Positions 1 through 13,214 of a stretch of DNA of 64,000 nucleotides are shown here, piece after piece. The translations under genes and the position numbers were made by a program. Source of the DNA: Glandiceps talaboti (lineage: Eukaryota > Hemichordata > Enteropneusta > Spengelidae); contig NC_135551.1 in NCBI RefSeq assembly GCF_964340395.1, positions 8,661,379 through 8,725,378 on the forward strand, written 5' to 3'. The notes beneath the pieces are model-generated. The model was not told the DNA's origin. It worked only from the letters and a program-made list of their open reading frames with translations, and did not search any database. The first letter of the stretch is position 1, and each line of letters opens with the position of its first letter.

Positions 1-2888
1 CCCAGTGTAAAGAAGTAATCGCGTACAATTATAACAATCACAATTTAAAATATGCACACCCAAGCAATTGAATTGGTTATGGCGTTGGAAGAATGAACGA
101 ATGAATGACACAGTTGTTTATAATTTATGCAAACTATGTTAGTCTCGGCTATTTAAATTCCACGCCATTGGTAGGCCATATCTGGTGAATGTCGTATAAA
201 AGTAGTGTCCAAATATTCCTCGACAGGGAGGGTTGGAAGGGACCCACTGATTCATGTTAGCTAGTACTACTATATCCTCTCCAATATTGATTTGTGTGCG
301 ATTCAAATGATTACACTTGAATAGATTCGTATAGAGTAGTGCACTGCTGTACAACATTGTTTTATATTATGACAGTCCGTATTTATTCAGGGCATATACA
401 CTTAGGAAATCAAAATCAATACAAATTTTACATAGGGAAGGGCCCTTGTCATCGTACTCACTGCAATGAGTAGATGTACATGTATTGTGGAATGTATGCG
501 AATGCATGTTCATTAGTGTCTTTATCTCCCAGAAAGATCATAATAGGGAACTTGCAATCCAGACTGAGCATGCTTAGACGCAAATGACTATATGGGATTA
601 TTTGTGATTATCGTAATAACTTATCTGGGGCTACATATAAAATAAACCTCCCACACTGATCAGGATGACTTTGAATTGATTATGTGTGGTTACAAACAAT
701 GTATCCTTATTGTTTACAATGCTAATTAATTATTATTTATTATCACATTCCCCATGATGCAACATTCAACATGGCGGGTTTGCATGTTCCGTATTATGGT
801 AGGTAAACTTTGAAACGCGTGCCTTCATATAAATTATAAGGTGAGAAATGTGTCCTTTCAGATAAAAGAGAACTGAATAGAAGATATGACACAGACTCTA
901 TCCTGAGAAGGAATATTGAGCCAGAAGAAATTGCTAACCAACAAAAGAAACTGTAACACAAATCAACGTGGATCAACGGTTACCACAAAGATAAAATAAA
1001 ATGGAATAAAATATCATAAAATGTGCGTGACTAACGATATCCACGTGAAATCCTACTCCATCCCGAGATATGTATCAGAATATTTATATCAGAATACAAT
1101 ACAATACCTGCACTGCAAATTTAATATACATGCAGCACAGGCACCGTAAGTGCAATTTAAACACCGTACATATACCATACCGATGAAAGGCCCAAATCTC
1201 ATGATGCATTTGTCACGATCTGCAGACTGTACCATCCCGTAAATTCTACTCGCGTACTCAGTCTATATTAAATGTGCAAATTCAATAGATTTCAAAGTAA
1301 GATGGACTGATGAAGCGACCTCACTAATTCAGTGATGAAAATTTTGCTGCCCCAACTTACCTAATGCCTTGAATACTACATATTTAATATTGATTCAAAA
1401 TATTTTTCAATATATAGTACGGATTGCATAATTACTGTACCGTGTGACCCTTTCCATTACATTAACTTATAAAGTTTCTATATCTTCTTTGTGCCGCTCT
1501 GTCTGTACAGGTATATTTCAACGATTTTTCAAAAGTGACTGGCTCATGTCATTATTCTTTATTTACTTAAATTATGATTTTCGGTTAACCAAAATCTCAA
1601 TAGTGAAAGCTTCAATTGCATGTCATTTGATATATATACATTTATGATAAAGTAAATATGTAAATGCAACATTGTTGATATGCTGAAATTACGCTATATC
1701 TATGGGGGTATGGTGTGTGTGTGTATGTATGCACATTTGTGAAATTCAATATATTTGTTGTGTCAAGTTCTCCAGCTCCCGGCCCCCGCCCCAATTAATA
1801 TAACTCTATGGAAGAGGAACTTAAAATCTGAAAAATATGTCCACCAACCCCTTGGTGCCTGCCCTAAATTCCGATTATTGGATAACAAATTATTCGCGAA
1901 AGGTAAATAAACAACTTCAAACTGACAAACTATAAGTGCAATGGAAGCGTCAACGATTGGCATTCCTGGTACACTCTCAAAATACCGAATGTTTAACGAG
2001 TATCTTATCTAATTATTGAGTTGAGTTCACACTCGAGCTCTCTTCTTCCACCTGTGATTGAGAATCGGACATGTTTCGAACAAATCACTTGTCATTCTTC
2101 AGTGTCTAACTGGATCTGATGGAATGATCCAAAACTGAGACAAGTCACACCTTAATTTAGATATATTGAAGCTAACATTTTTATACCTCTGGTTACTAAA
2201 CAAGACCAGCAAAGTTGTTTTATATAACGCTTTCCCACTTTGTGCTCAAAGCTCTTTACATTTATTACACACTGGCATGGCACGGATCTATAGCGCCCGC
2301 AACTCCCCTGGTGAGCGCGCACACAATCCATTGCAGCGTCTATAAGCGCATAAGAGTATTCACATTGCAACCTCTATCCTACCAGGTCCTATACAGTCAG
2401 ATAGCGATCGACGTCGTTTTACTAGTACTTGAACGCACGTTTTTGTAGGCCTAATAACTGACTGACGACACTGTTTATTTTGTTTTCACACTGTGGCATT
2501 AGTCATGTTTTGTCGTAGAGTCCGTAACAAATTGTTTCACAACCTTTACAATTACAATATTACTTAAGCCAAAAGGCTATGAACCCCGGTACACCCCTTT
2601 ACATGATGGCGTGCATTGGATCTGTTTAATAATGCAGAAACCAATACATAACACTGCAAATGCTACATGAAGGCACGAACAATGTTTCTGATCAGCGCGC
2701 GCATGACATAATACCCCGCGTCGATCAATTGTCACTGCATTTGTCCAGCCCATGAGTTGAAGAGAGAAAACAAATGTGACATGGGTAATGAAATAATTCT
2801 TAATCTTACTTACTTCAGTGACTGACCAGTGATGTCTTCTGTCACTACACCTGGTCGTTATGTACTTCAAAGTTCCCAACAATACTTA
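1..2888. other. AT-rich non-coding stretch
   Basis: No coding region, RNA gene or mobile element could be supported here apart from one short dispersed repeat near 683-785. Open frames are short (under about 100 codons), lack recognisable motifs and use AT-rich composition typical of chance ORFs. The block before 2889 is unique within this window as far as I can see by eye. Confidence 0.5.
683..785 (+). repeat. Short dispersed repeat, copy 1 (partner at 17350-17468)
   Basis: Both copies share a 'gtggttacaa' block, then 'ttgtttacaat', then a TTCCC/CCATGATGCA block followed by 'caacattcaacatg', in the same order and strand. Spacing between blocks differs slightly, as expected for old diverged copies. 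The partner lies directly against the 3' tail of LINE B. It could be a fragment of a short non-autonomous element or a target-site segment. No coding potential is seen. Confidence 0.45.
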
Positions 2889-4027
2889 TGCATAGTTTCT
2901 CAAATTCTCAAATCTGTGTATTTGATTTTCACTGACCCCCTAGCCTGTTAAAGATTACCATCCCGTTTTGCCACTGTTTGAAACGTGCCGGCAACTTTCG
3001 TTTCTTTCTTGTTTGTGTTTGTACATGCTGTAGCGAACTTGACCCATGAATACAAATTCATGTTTTATAAACACATTGATTAAGAAGTTTATGCACACAA
3101 ATTAACGTTTTACAGACACACACAAATTAAACACACTCACATATATATTATATCTCACTTAAATGGCAATACGCATGCACACCCCAACATAAGTAGCATA
3201 TGTGGACGTGAAGTTAAGTTAATTAGTAATTTTGCATTTCGTGCTGTTACAGAACACCGCAACCTGATTGCGGGTTCAACATTACTAAGCTGAGAAGGAA
3301 GTTGGGCGTCTATAAAACAAGCCAGACTTTGACATCTATTAATACAAATAAGTATATGCTATGAGCTGTTGTGTAGCGACCATGGGATGACTCGCTCATG
3401 TTACGTTGCTGTGTTATTCTTCAAATCATACTCTGTTCGTCTTTAGAAGGGTTCAAATTTTTTAAATTTTAATAAAACTTTTATTAGCAACAACAGATAT
3501 TTAAAAAAACAAAACTTTTTTTAGACTCCAACTTCCTTCTTCGCGCATAAAGGTCGAAAGTTGCGTTATTTGTTTCGCAACAATAAAACTCAAGATTACC
3601 CATTCCAGTTAAACAAGTTCAGCAGCTGAGGGACAAACACATGATAGAATGAGTGTTACAGTTAACGTCAAAAGGCTAGGGCACCCTTTCTTATCTATGC
3701 TACACAAATTTTACATGTCAAAGTTTGTTTCCACCGGGATTTTTATTAAAACATGTACAATAGCCTCATTTCAACACTTCGCGGTAACGGGTTCAATAGT
3801 ATCTCCAAGCTTTACAACAGGTCTGGGATCGATATCTGAGTAAGACTTCTAATTTGAGTGTGAATTATTTTGACAGTGCCAATATCAATTGAAAAGTGGA
3901 CTCTACCACTACCTAGTGTCATTCCCTATACCAAGTCATGCAAAGAGTCATGTTTTTGCCAATAAGTATGTATCTATACAACCATAGCTAAAACCTTAAC
4001 GTAGTAGGTGACTTAAAAATGAATGTT
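2889..4027 (+). repeat. Dispersed repeat family R1, copy A (tandem unit 1)
   Basis: A ~1.14-kb unit starting 'catagtttctcaa' is repeated directly downstream from about 4028 with around 95% similarity by eye. It contains a TA-rich block, a conserved core ('gaacaccgcaacctgattg' onward, 3250-3400) and a distal block ending near 3990. Within the core, GAAGGAAGTTGG at about 3292 recurs as its reverse complement near 3527, so the copy can fold into a large hairpin. No ORF of note. It is likely a non-autonomous element or a segmental duplication. Confidence 0.7.
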
Positions 4028-4928
4028 GCATAGTTTCTCAATTTCTCAATTCTGTGTATTCGATTTTCACTGGCCCCCTAGCCTGTTAAATATTACCATC
4101 CCTTTTTCCACTGTTTGAAACATGCCGGCAACTTTCGTTTCTTTCTTGTTTGTGTTTGTACATGTTGTAGCGAACTTGACCCATGAATACAAAGTCATGT
4201 TTTATAAACACATTGATTGAGAAGTTTATGCACACAAATTAACGTTTTACATGCACACACACACAAACACACTCACATATATATTATATCTCACTTAAAT
4301 GGCAATACGCATGTACACCCCCAACATAAGTAGCATATGTGGACGTGACGTTAAGTTAATTAGTAATTTTGCATTTCGTGCTGTTACAGAACACCGCAAC
4401 ATGATTGTGGGTTCAACATTACTAAGCTGAGAAGGAAGTTTGGCGTCTATAAAACAAGCCAGACTTTGACGTCTATTAATACTAATAAGTATATGCTATT
4501 GGCTGTTGCGTAGCGACCATGGGATGACTCGCTCATGTTATGTTGCTGTGTTATTCTTCAAATCATACTCTGTTCGTCTTTAGAAGGGTTCGAATTTTTC
4601 AAATTTGAATAAAACTTTTATTGGCCAACAGATATTTTTTTTTTTAACTTTTTTTTTTTTTTTTTTAGAATCCAACTTCCTTCTTCGCGCATAAAGGTCG
4701 AAAGTTGCGTTATTTGTTTCGCAACAATAAAACTCAAGTTTACCCATTTCAGTTAAACAAGTTCAGCAGCTGAGGGACAAACACATGATAAATGAGTGTT
4801 ACAGTTAACGTCAAAAGGCTAGGGCACCCTTTCTTATCTATGCTTGACAAATTTTACATGTCAAAGTTTGTTTCCGCCGGGATTTTTATTAAAACATGTA
4901 CAATAGCCTCATTCCAACACTTCGCGGT
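4028..4928 (+). repeat. Dispersed repeat family R1, copy B (tandem unit 2)
   Basis: This is the second tandem unit, collinear with 2889-3790 (offset about 1138 bp). It keeps the core (4381-4540) and the inverted GAAGGAAGTTGG pair, and carries expanded T-runs at about 4635-4667. It ends abruptly at 'cacttcgcggt' where sequence jumps into a third partial unit. The distal block seen in copy A after 3790 is missing here, so the duplication was followed by deletion. Confidence 0.7.
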
Positions 4929-5066
4929 TAAGAAGATTATGCACACAAATTGACGTTTTACATGCACACACAAACACATTCACATAAATATAATTTCTCA
5001 CTTAAATGCCAATACGCATATGCATGCATACCCAAAATAAGTAGGATCGTAGCATATGTGGACATA
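4929..5066 (+). repeat. R1 partial third unit
   Basis: The sequence resumes at 'aagaagattatgcacac' and matches the internal part of units A (about 3087-3205) and B (about 4227-4345), including the 'atacgcat' and 'agcatatgtggac' blocks. It then leaves the family. This marks a rearranged end of the tandem array. Confidence 0.6.
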
Positions 5067-6298
5067 CTCTTATGGTAAGCAAATATAATATTTGTTCAAT
5101 ATAAAAAGAAGTTATGAATGCAAATGTGATGTATGAATGTGAAGATAATTCATTAACCACACTATTGAAAATGAAAAATACAAATAAAGTTAATAAAGTT
5201 TAACGAACATATAAATACCTGAACGAAAAGTAACGTGAAATTTACAAATACAGACATAAAAATAATGATCTTAAGAATACAAACGTGTAAATTAACCAAT
5301 GAAAATGTGAATTTTACGAATAAAAATATGATTTTATACATAAAAAGTAGATTTATTGAGTATTCAAACACATAACCTGCCATTATTTTGCTTTGAACAA
5401 TTTCCCAACTAGACACCAAAAGTGATATCCAGCACCAAATACCAAGGCAATTGGTCTGGGATTTTTCCTTTATAAGCCAAGAAAACACCACAATACAAGA
5501 CATTGGCATTGATCTGGCGTTTTTCGAGTTTAAGTCGTCCACTTACACATACACACAAAAAGACAGACAGTTGGACAGACGCCGCCTATAGCACTAATGA
5601 ACCTTATCAGTTCAGTTGTGCTAAACATTTTATTTTGACCTCAAATTTGCATATTAAACTCTCAAATAACTTGTTTATATGTCTACTTCTTGTAGACATT
5701 CTATATGAAATGCTTGGTTACATTGCGTCCCTGTAAATACTTAACATGGCATAGTGTTACAAGTGTTTATTGGACTATAAAAAACGCTAAACGTGAATCA
5801 AATGAAAACACTTGACAATGTGCTGAGGTCACATTGATTAATGAGACAACACGATAGGTCGGGTCATGTTGTTCTGTGTCGTTAAGTAGAGATCACAAGT
5901 GTCACATTGAGTGATAAATTACAACTTAGATGATATCAGCTGCTATATTCATATGGGTGTTATTAAGCTATTGTTTTCTGAATTTAATTAACTGTATTTT
6001 ATTAATATTTTTCTCTTAATCGTGTTTGTATCATGAAATGAAGGATTTCTTATTGTAATTTAAATACAAATGTGTGAAGCAGATATACACTGGAGGGTTT
6101 GCCATGTACCGTCAGTTGGAGAAGTGCGGGCACACCAGACTTCCAACAAACGTAAATCTCGAGTTCTTGTGAGATTGTTTATCCCCTGAAGCAGTCCGAA
6201 CAAAGGATCAGGTACCAAGAAGTGTGGAATTAAGTATTGAATGTTTGCGATTGGAACGGATCTGACACAGATCTTAGAACTGTCATGAAGTTTTGAGA
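5067..6298. other. Non-coding, no feature recognised
   Basis: AT-rich DNA. The 126-codon open frame on the minus strand at 5162-5542 is dominated by Phe, Ile and Val from AT-rich codons and shows no family motif, so I treat it as chance. I see nothing else. Confidence 0.4.
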
Positions 6299-6660
6299 TA
6301 TGTCACCAAATTAATAATGGGGCTATGTTTAAGTAACTATTCCGGCAACAAGAAACTTTGACATTTAATGCTTGTACAAAATATATAAGAAAGGGTATAG
6401 CCTATTGATGGAAAATGTAATATTCGCTCTTTCGTAAGAGCTTGTAGTGTAATTGTCCCACAACTCTTTTATGAACTTGGTTAGTATACGTGAAATTGTT
6501 AATAAGACTTAGTAATTATCGGGCTATTACAGAATACCGCAACCTGATTGTGGGTTCAACATTACTGAGCCGAGAAGGAAGTTGGGCGTCTAAAAAACAA
6601 GCCAGACTTTGACATCTAATAAAATATATATTGTGACCTGTTGCATAGATGACCCACTCA
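6299..6660 (+). repeat. Dispersed repeat family R1, copy C (partial)
   Basis: It shares 'caccaaattaat', 'caagaaactttgacattta', 'atataagaaaggg' and the R1 core ('ataccgcaacctgattgtg', 'gagccgagaaggaagttggg') with copy D at 8206-8610. Copies C and D have an upstream segment that differs from copies A and B, so the family has at least two 5' variants joined to one core. The copy ends soon after the core, and the distal half is absent. Confidence 0.65.
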
Positions 6661-8205
6661 CATAATTTTGCTGTGGTTTTGAGGGGTTTCCTGCTGTGTT
6701 TGTTCTTTTTTGGTCCCGATGTTTAACTGGAGCTAACGCTACCAATTCAGATCTGAATCGCAAAGTTGGATGGATTTTCCTGCTAATATAATATATGCCT
6801 TGCCTTACCTATCAAAAAATCAGGCATTTCCTAACTCCAGCATTAATTACGGAGACTTCAAGACCACAGAAACGCGTAGTACGCTGACATCACGGTGCGA
6901 TCGGCAATCCTGTTATTTGAGACATTTTGAATCAAATTAAATGAAAACTCCTACACTCTGAAGTTTTACAACCCAACCTACCACACTTTGTTCGAGATCT
7001 CTTTGAAAAACCAAACATTTCAGCGGTATTTACGTGATTCACTTAACATTTCTAGGAGGATGCTATTTTCACAATTGTTCAGATTTGGGCTGAAGTCTGC
7101 AACCCTATCTCTAACACACTTGTCGTTGAGGGCGCACGATGCCTAGATTTCTATAGCATATTACAACATTACTTGTCTGCGCGCTCTGAACAGTGACTTT
7201 TGAAAAGTGGCTGCTTACTTCAACCTAGTGTGCTGATGACCTATATGACATCAGACACAATGCAATTGCTTCAATCAAAAACTAACCCCCCCCAAAAAAA
7301 AAAAAAAATAACAACAAATAACAACAAATAACAAAAAAAGAAAAGAACGTATACTGACTAGAAGTTAACAAATGTGAGTAAGCTACACTCTGGGCATCTA
7401 CATGCCAGATATCAAAGCAATCTGACAAGTAATATTTGAGAAGTTGAAAATATCACGTTTGACAACAATGCAGAAAAAAAAATGTGAAAATGACATAGAT
7501 CAACTTGGCATAAACAAATCTGAATAGCCACCCCCTCCCCCTCCCTGGGTGACATGCACACCAAATAATAAAGTATTCTGACTGTCGGTTTCAGAAAATG
7601 AAAATAGATAAAGTTGACGGACAGACGGCAATAGAGAATGAGCCTAACTCTTAACATCCGCTCAGCTTTCGCTGACAGCAGAGCTAAAAAATGGATAATT
7701 GTAGCCACATTAAACAAATTGTTATAATATGTCTACTATTTGAAGAGATTCGACATCAAAGGTTTGCTTAGCTTAATATGACATGGCATAGCATGTGGAA
7801 TAATTATTCATGTTGAAGGTCAGGTCATTATAACAATGGTTTGCAGTGAAATCTACCCAGCGTCATCATAACAAGTGGCAGACCGCACTTTGTTGCAGAA
7901 CAAATCCTTGATATTATTTGTATGATGTATTTCAGCAGATTTTGCAGCCACTTTAAATCACAATGATGTTCATTTTAAACCGAAGGCATCTCCACATCAT
8001 AATTTGTAGGCGACTATGACGCTTGGCTAGGTGAAGAAGGAATGTTGTCTAAACAACATGTTTTAATTAGAGTGTGGAGTTGTAGACAGTTTCAAATTTG
8101 TGCAGATAAAATATGCACTCAAATTCATTGTACTGCTGCTTAATTACTCAATGTAACGAAAGTTTCATCACAACTATTGCAAACTTAATTTTCACTCATA
8201 AACCG
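6661..8205. other. Non-coding, no feature recognised
   Basis: This stretch contains an A-rich run with 'aacaaata' repeats near 7290-7345 and otherwise unique AT-rich sequence. Short open frames have no motif support. Confidence 0.4.
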
Positions 8206-9180
8206 ATATCAAATTTTTGCGATTGCATTTGTCACCAAATTAATATTGGGGCTATTTTTAAAGAAATATCATGGCTCCAAGAAACTTTGACATTTAATAC
8301 TTGTACAGAATATATAAGAAAGGGTGAAACCTATTGATGGAAACTGTAATATTCGTTCTATCGTAAGTGCTTGTATTGTAATTGTCCCACACCTCCTTTT
8401 AAGAACTTGGTTACGTGAAATTGTTAATTTGTCATTTTGCAATTCGGGCTGTTACAGAATACCGCAACCTGATTGTGGGTTCAATATTACTGAGCCGAGA
8501 AGGAAGTTGGGCGTCTATAAAACAAGCCAGACTTTAACGTCTATTAATACAAATAAGTATATGCGGTGAGCTGTTGCGTAGCGACCAAGAGATGACTCAC
8601 TCATGTTATGTTGCTGTGTTATTCTTCAAATCATACTCATTTCAATAATCATTTCATTACCAATAACACATTTTTTTTAAATACCTTTGTCTGGTTTGTT
8701 TTTTAGACTCCAACTTCCTGCTTCCCTCTCAGTAGAGGTGGAAAGTTGCGTTATTTGTTTCGCAACAATGAAACTCAAGATTACCCATTTCACATAAACG
8801 AGTTCGAGAAGCAGCTGAGGGACAAACACGTGAAACGAGTGCTATAGTTAACGGGTACCCTTATCTATGCTGTAGAAATTTTACATGTCAAAGTTTGTTT
8901 CCGCCGGGATATGTATGAAAACAATAGCCTCATTTCAACACTTCGGTGACGGGCTCAACCGTATCTCCAAGCTTTACAACAGGTCTGTGATCGATATCTG
9001 AGTAAGACTTTTGAATGTGAATTTATTTTGACATAGTGCTAATAGTAATTGACAGCGACCTCTAGCGTCACCTAGTGTTATTCCCTATACCAAGTCATCA
9101 TGCAAAGAGTCATGTTTTTGCCAATTAGTGTATGTTTATACAACCATAGCCAAAATCTTAACATAGTAGGTGCCTTAACA
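8206..9180 (+). repeat. Dispersed repeat family R1, copy D
   Basis: This copy combines the C-type 5' part (8218-8440), the shared core (8452-8560), the inverted GAAGGAAGTTGG partner near 8705 and the A-type distal block (8880-9180, with 'ttccctataccaagtcat' and 'caaagagtcatgtttttgcc'). It is therefore the most complete C-type copy. The distal block in copy A (about 3890-4010) aligns well, so the full element is about 1 kb. Confidence 0.65.
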
Positions 9181-9685
9181 ATGAAAATTATGAACTGATA
9201 CTATTTTATTTTGTTCTAGACCACTCGAACCCAAACTCAGTTTAAAAAAACTAAAGAACATGAGGTTTCCATGATGTAATTTGAATATCACGGTTAAAGT
9301 GCCGCAGGCGCCTTCGATAATTAGGGGGGGGGGTGTTTGGAAACCTGTCCAAGGGTAGGGTCATATATATTTTAGAAACCCGCCCGGGGAGGGGGGGTCA
9401 CATTTTAAAGGTGATTCAAAATGCTCACATTCACTATCGCTAATTTGCTAGACGACATGTTTGTGAAATGCATTCTGGTTTTAAAACTTTTCAAAAGCGT
9501 CTGCAAACACCTAAAAATGACCCTTTTTCAGTCACTTCCCTTCGGATTTACTTCGAGAGTTTTCGGGTATTTCCGGTCCCACCTAGACCACGGGATTTTA
9601 TGACGTCATAAAGAGACATGGATAGCACGTAGCCTATGGCGAGCGTAGTCACAAGGACACCTAATCCATACATTGCAGGTACACT
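9181..9685. other. Non-coding with G-run pair
   Basis: It holds two poly-G tracts (near 9325 and 9388) inside a short G-rich low-complexity block. No coding evidence was found. Confidence 0.4.
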
Positions 9686-9875
9686 GCTTGCGTTTCATGC
9701 AGTGTTCGGTTTTTGAGAAGGGGTGGACACATTTTGTAACGGATTGGGCGTCCACTCTTTTTACATATCGAATGTCGAAAAGCAACTAAGCAAAAAGGAC
9801 ATAACTGTTTATGTCTCATGCAGTGTTCGGGTTTTGAGAAGGGGTGGACGCAATTTGTCACGGATTGTTTGTCCT
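9686..9875 (+). repeat. Two-copy tandem repeat, ~115-bp period
   Basis: 'catgcagtgttcgg' followed by 'ttttgagaaggggtggac' and 'ggattg' occurs at about 9698 and again at about 9818 with few differences. The intervening sequence completes the unit. It is a simple direct duplication with no coding signal. Confidence 0.6.
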
Positions 9876-10879
9876 AATGTTTGAATTATGTTTACCATAG
9901 CAAGTGTGCTGACCTTTGGTGATACAGGAACACACACAATACACTTCCTTAATTTGGATTTACCATGTGTACAGTTAGTCTCGCTGCTAGACTTGTGACT
10001 ATAGTCTGAAAGCTTTGCAAGCAGAGTGGCGAAGCCGCTAGAAGTGAGGGACTTTAGTCTAAACTCAGCCTGTGTCCCTTTAATGTTTTATTGTTGTAAT
10101 TTATATTTGAAAGTATTTTTTAAAGAAAAAGTTAGCCAGTGTTATAAAGTAGGGAGGTTGGGGACACAAATCAAAGAATTTCATATTTTTTCTTCAATAT
10201 GACTGATAATGTTATGCCTTAGTATTATTATTATAGTACAAGTAGGATAATGTCTACAAGCATACTTATAAGTTAATGTTACGAACTGATTTGTTAGCCT
10301 CACCCTTCAAAATATTGATGGTTCAATTTGCACTAAAATGACACGTTCGTCTGCACTATGAGGAAAATACACTTGGATGTTGGTTTGTTTTTGTTATAGC
10401 CTATGAAATTTAGTGAGATTGCTGTCGAGAATGAGATTGAATCATACCGTGTAGCACCCCTTGTGTTCACTCCCCTGTTACAGCTATTGTTTCCCACAGC
10501 CATGTACCATAGCTGTGAACACCCATGCACCAGCTATCACTGTTATTTTAACCGATTTTATGGCCCTTTCATGCTCATTATTGCATAAAAACATCCATAT
10601 AAACCAGCAACACTTCTCTATTTAGTTATAGCCCAATTTTAGCCCTTCTATATGTATAATTCACTTATTCACGTATCGACCCAAATCTCGTTTGATCTTT
10701 AACATAGACGGAGGAAAATCAGCGCAATAATAATGCTAACCTTAATTAACCAAAACATTTTTAGTCAACATAGTCACAATACACCTGTTATGAATTTGTG
10801 TTTAAAATTGTTCCAAATGAAGGACCCTTGAGTTCCAGACATAATGCTGTTTTTTGCATGTCACCAAACACCCATTATT
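9876..10879. other. Non-coding, no feature recognised
   Basis: AT-rich sequence. Short open frames on both strands around 10333-10588 overlap each other and show no family signature. Confidence 0.4.
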
Positions 10880-11116
10880 ACAGTATTATAATAATTCATA
10901 TAGGTGCAAAGACAAGAGATACTATACTTTTCATAAATGTAGAGACGTGATTCAAGTAGCATCCTTTGTTTTGTAGTATAGTTATATTTGTCGAACGCCT
11001 GCCAGCTGGATTATCATTATTAAACATACAAATAAAAAGACAAGACAAAGAAAACAATAAAATGTAACACAAGTGAAAACCTTCCATAAATTAAAGTCTA
11101 AAAAGTACAAAAAGCA

Positions 11117-11545
11117 CTAACAAAGAATCGAGCTAAAGTGTTTCCAAAAGTCAGAATGGAAATAGGAATCGGAATGTACACAACTGTAAATAACAGTATT
11201 CTTGCTGTCCATTAAACGTTCACAAAATGTAAATAACAACTTACGTTGCAATGAAGTAAAATTGAGGATATTCCTAATTACAAAATTATGACATACTACC
11301 ATCACGTTTAAGATAAAAAATCAAACGAACGCATTATGATAGGCCACTTTCAAGGTGGATATATGTTCAGTGCTATAGTTACACCACACGTTAATACAAT
11401 ACATACTATACAGGAAACTTTTAAAAAGGGTACATTTCATATTTTGAGAGCAATGACGGAAGTTACGTACGATCACATTGGCTCGAGCATATACACAACG
11501 AAGCTGTCTTTGTATATCTGCGTTGTCCTCCCCTGATGAAGACAC
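11117..11545 (-). pseudogene. LINE A C-terminal region
   Basis: Two frames (11321-11545 and 11117-11305) follow the polymerase. The first carries CTLFKSFLYSMYCINVW, resembling the thumb-like 'K..L..S.V...Y...W' block after LINE reverse transcriptases, and the second continues it with LLFTFCERLMDSKN. The function of this region is poorly known. It ends at a stop near 11117 and is followed by an AT-rich 3' UTR. Confidence 0.6.
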
Positions 11546-11577
11546 ATTATAACCTAGGTACTTTTAGTACTCACAAA

Positions 11578-12662
11578 CTAGAGAGGTTTGCCATATAGCA
11601 ATACGTGGGGAATTCTACCCGGTTTCCAAGACTTCGGAAAAGTAGCCATACATTCTGTTTTGGTAGTATGAAAGAGAATATCGTGGTCATTTCCATAATG
11701 CTCGCAAATACCTATCAATTTACGCAATGCTTTCGCTGAAGGACAGATCAAAACTAGATCATCTACATAGAATAGGTGGTTTATGACAGTGTTTACCAAG
11801 TAACATCCAGCACGGGCCGACTGAATCTTCGTACTTAAATCATCGACATATACAGCAGAAAGCTTAGGTGAAATAATGCTACCTTGTCGCACACCATTAC
11901 TAACATTGAAGGGGTTTGACACTGCAGAAGCCCAACGTACAGAAAATAATTGTTTACTTTACCAATAATGTAAAATGCGGGCTATAAATGATGGAATGCC
12001 CATATAAATCAATTTTCTAAATAATGTCCAATGATTAATTCTATCAAAAGCCTTTGTAGCGTCCATGCAACACAAAAATACAGGTGTATTATGTCTCTTG
12101 TAAAAATCCATAATTTCTTTGAGTACAAAAATACACATATCTGTAGAGTGATTACTTTTAAATCCAAATTGTAGATCGCTGGTTTCAATTAAAGTTACAA
12201 TACGTGATAAAATACACAATTCCAACAATTTCGAAATGACCGTTACCAATGCGATAGGCCTATAATTATCCGCTGATGTAAGGTCCTTAGATTTGTCTTT
12301 CACAATGGGACAAATAACTGCATGCTTAAACATCTCTGGTAAAAAACCATGGATGAAAAAGCTAGTAAAACACAAGCTCAAAATAACAGTAACAGTAACA
12401 ATAGGGTCAGCATAAATCAGGTGCCATCATTACCACATGCTTTTGCCTTTTCAAGTTTGTTTACACACTCTTTAATCTCATTGGCAGTAACCACCATTGC
12501 ATCATGAAAATCAACTCTGTCAAACGAGGACAAAACAAATGCTTTATCACAACTGTTTTTGACAGAATTAAGTAGACTCTCATAAATGCTTTTTCCACAT
12601 GTTTGCTGTATTTCCATGACCATTATAACCACCCACACTGGTTGGAAGATTGGAATGGTCAC
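11578..12662 (-). pseudogene. LINE A reverse transcriptase, broken
   Basis: The reverse transcriptase copies the element RNA at the nicked target. Three frames carry its blocks in order: ECVNKLEKAKACGNDG (12417-12662), NYRPIALVTVISKLLE with CCMDATKAFDRINH (11959-12381), then VRQGSIISPKLSAVYVDDL and FYVDDLVLI (11578-11922). The polymerase box reads YVDD rather than the usual F/YADD. At least two frameshifts interrupt it, so no active enzyme could be made. Confidence 0.8.
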
Positions 12663-13209
12663 TTATCGTAATATGCACTGAATTCCAAAACTTACGTGAA
12701 CCCCCAAGTGTTAAGGTATTGGCCATGGCATCAGCCCTAGCTTTACCCTCATCTCTTTTACATGATCTAAGGGCCTGTTTAAATTTAGTACGGGTTTTCC
12801 ACATGAGTCCAAACAATGGGCCTGATTTGGGTCGGACATTTACCACCCAAATTTTGAAAGCATCCCGAGCAGCATTATGAAAGTTACGCACATGCTCATT
12901 CCATTCGGAAACAACATTGAAACCAGATTCATTGAACGTTGAAGTAGGAATACAATTGTTGGCAGCTGATTTAAGACATGTAACGATATTCGTGTAAAAC
13001 GTCTGTAACCAACGCAGGTGGCCAACGTTCTTACAATTCGGATCACGACACACAAAAACTTCACTGGGCATTTCAAGATTGCGTAATAAATGGTCAGTTA
13101 GATTCTTATAGGTGCATAAATTATGTGGCGTGGCTTTAACTCCAATTAGTTGTACTATTGCTGGGGTTGCACATATTGTGCTGAATAGGTTCAGCATGAA
13201 CTTAACCAC
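12580..13209 (-). pseudogene. LINE A endonuclease-RT linker
   Basis: A 209-codon open frame lies between endonuclease and reverse transcriptase. It is rich in basic residues and includes a PKSGPLFGLMWKTRTKFKQAL block typical of the helical linker seen between these domains in LINE ORF2 proteins. It overlaps the next frame by about 80 nt, so one indel near 12600-12660 separates it from the reverse transcriptase start. Confidence 0.6.
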
Positions 13210-13214
13210 CTGTT

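Noticed and set aside
3246-3320. Possible tRNA-derived SINE head (GGTTCAA-like box B in repeat R1)
   Set aside because: No matching box A at proper spacing and no cloverleaf could be drawn; the block is shared by all R1 copies but does not look tRNA-derived.
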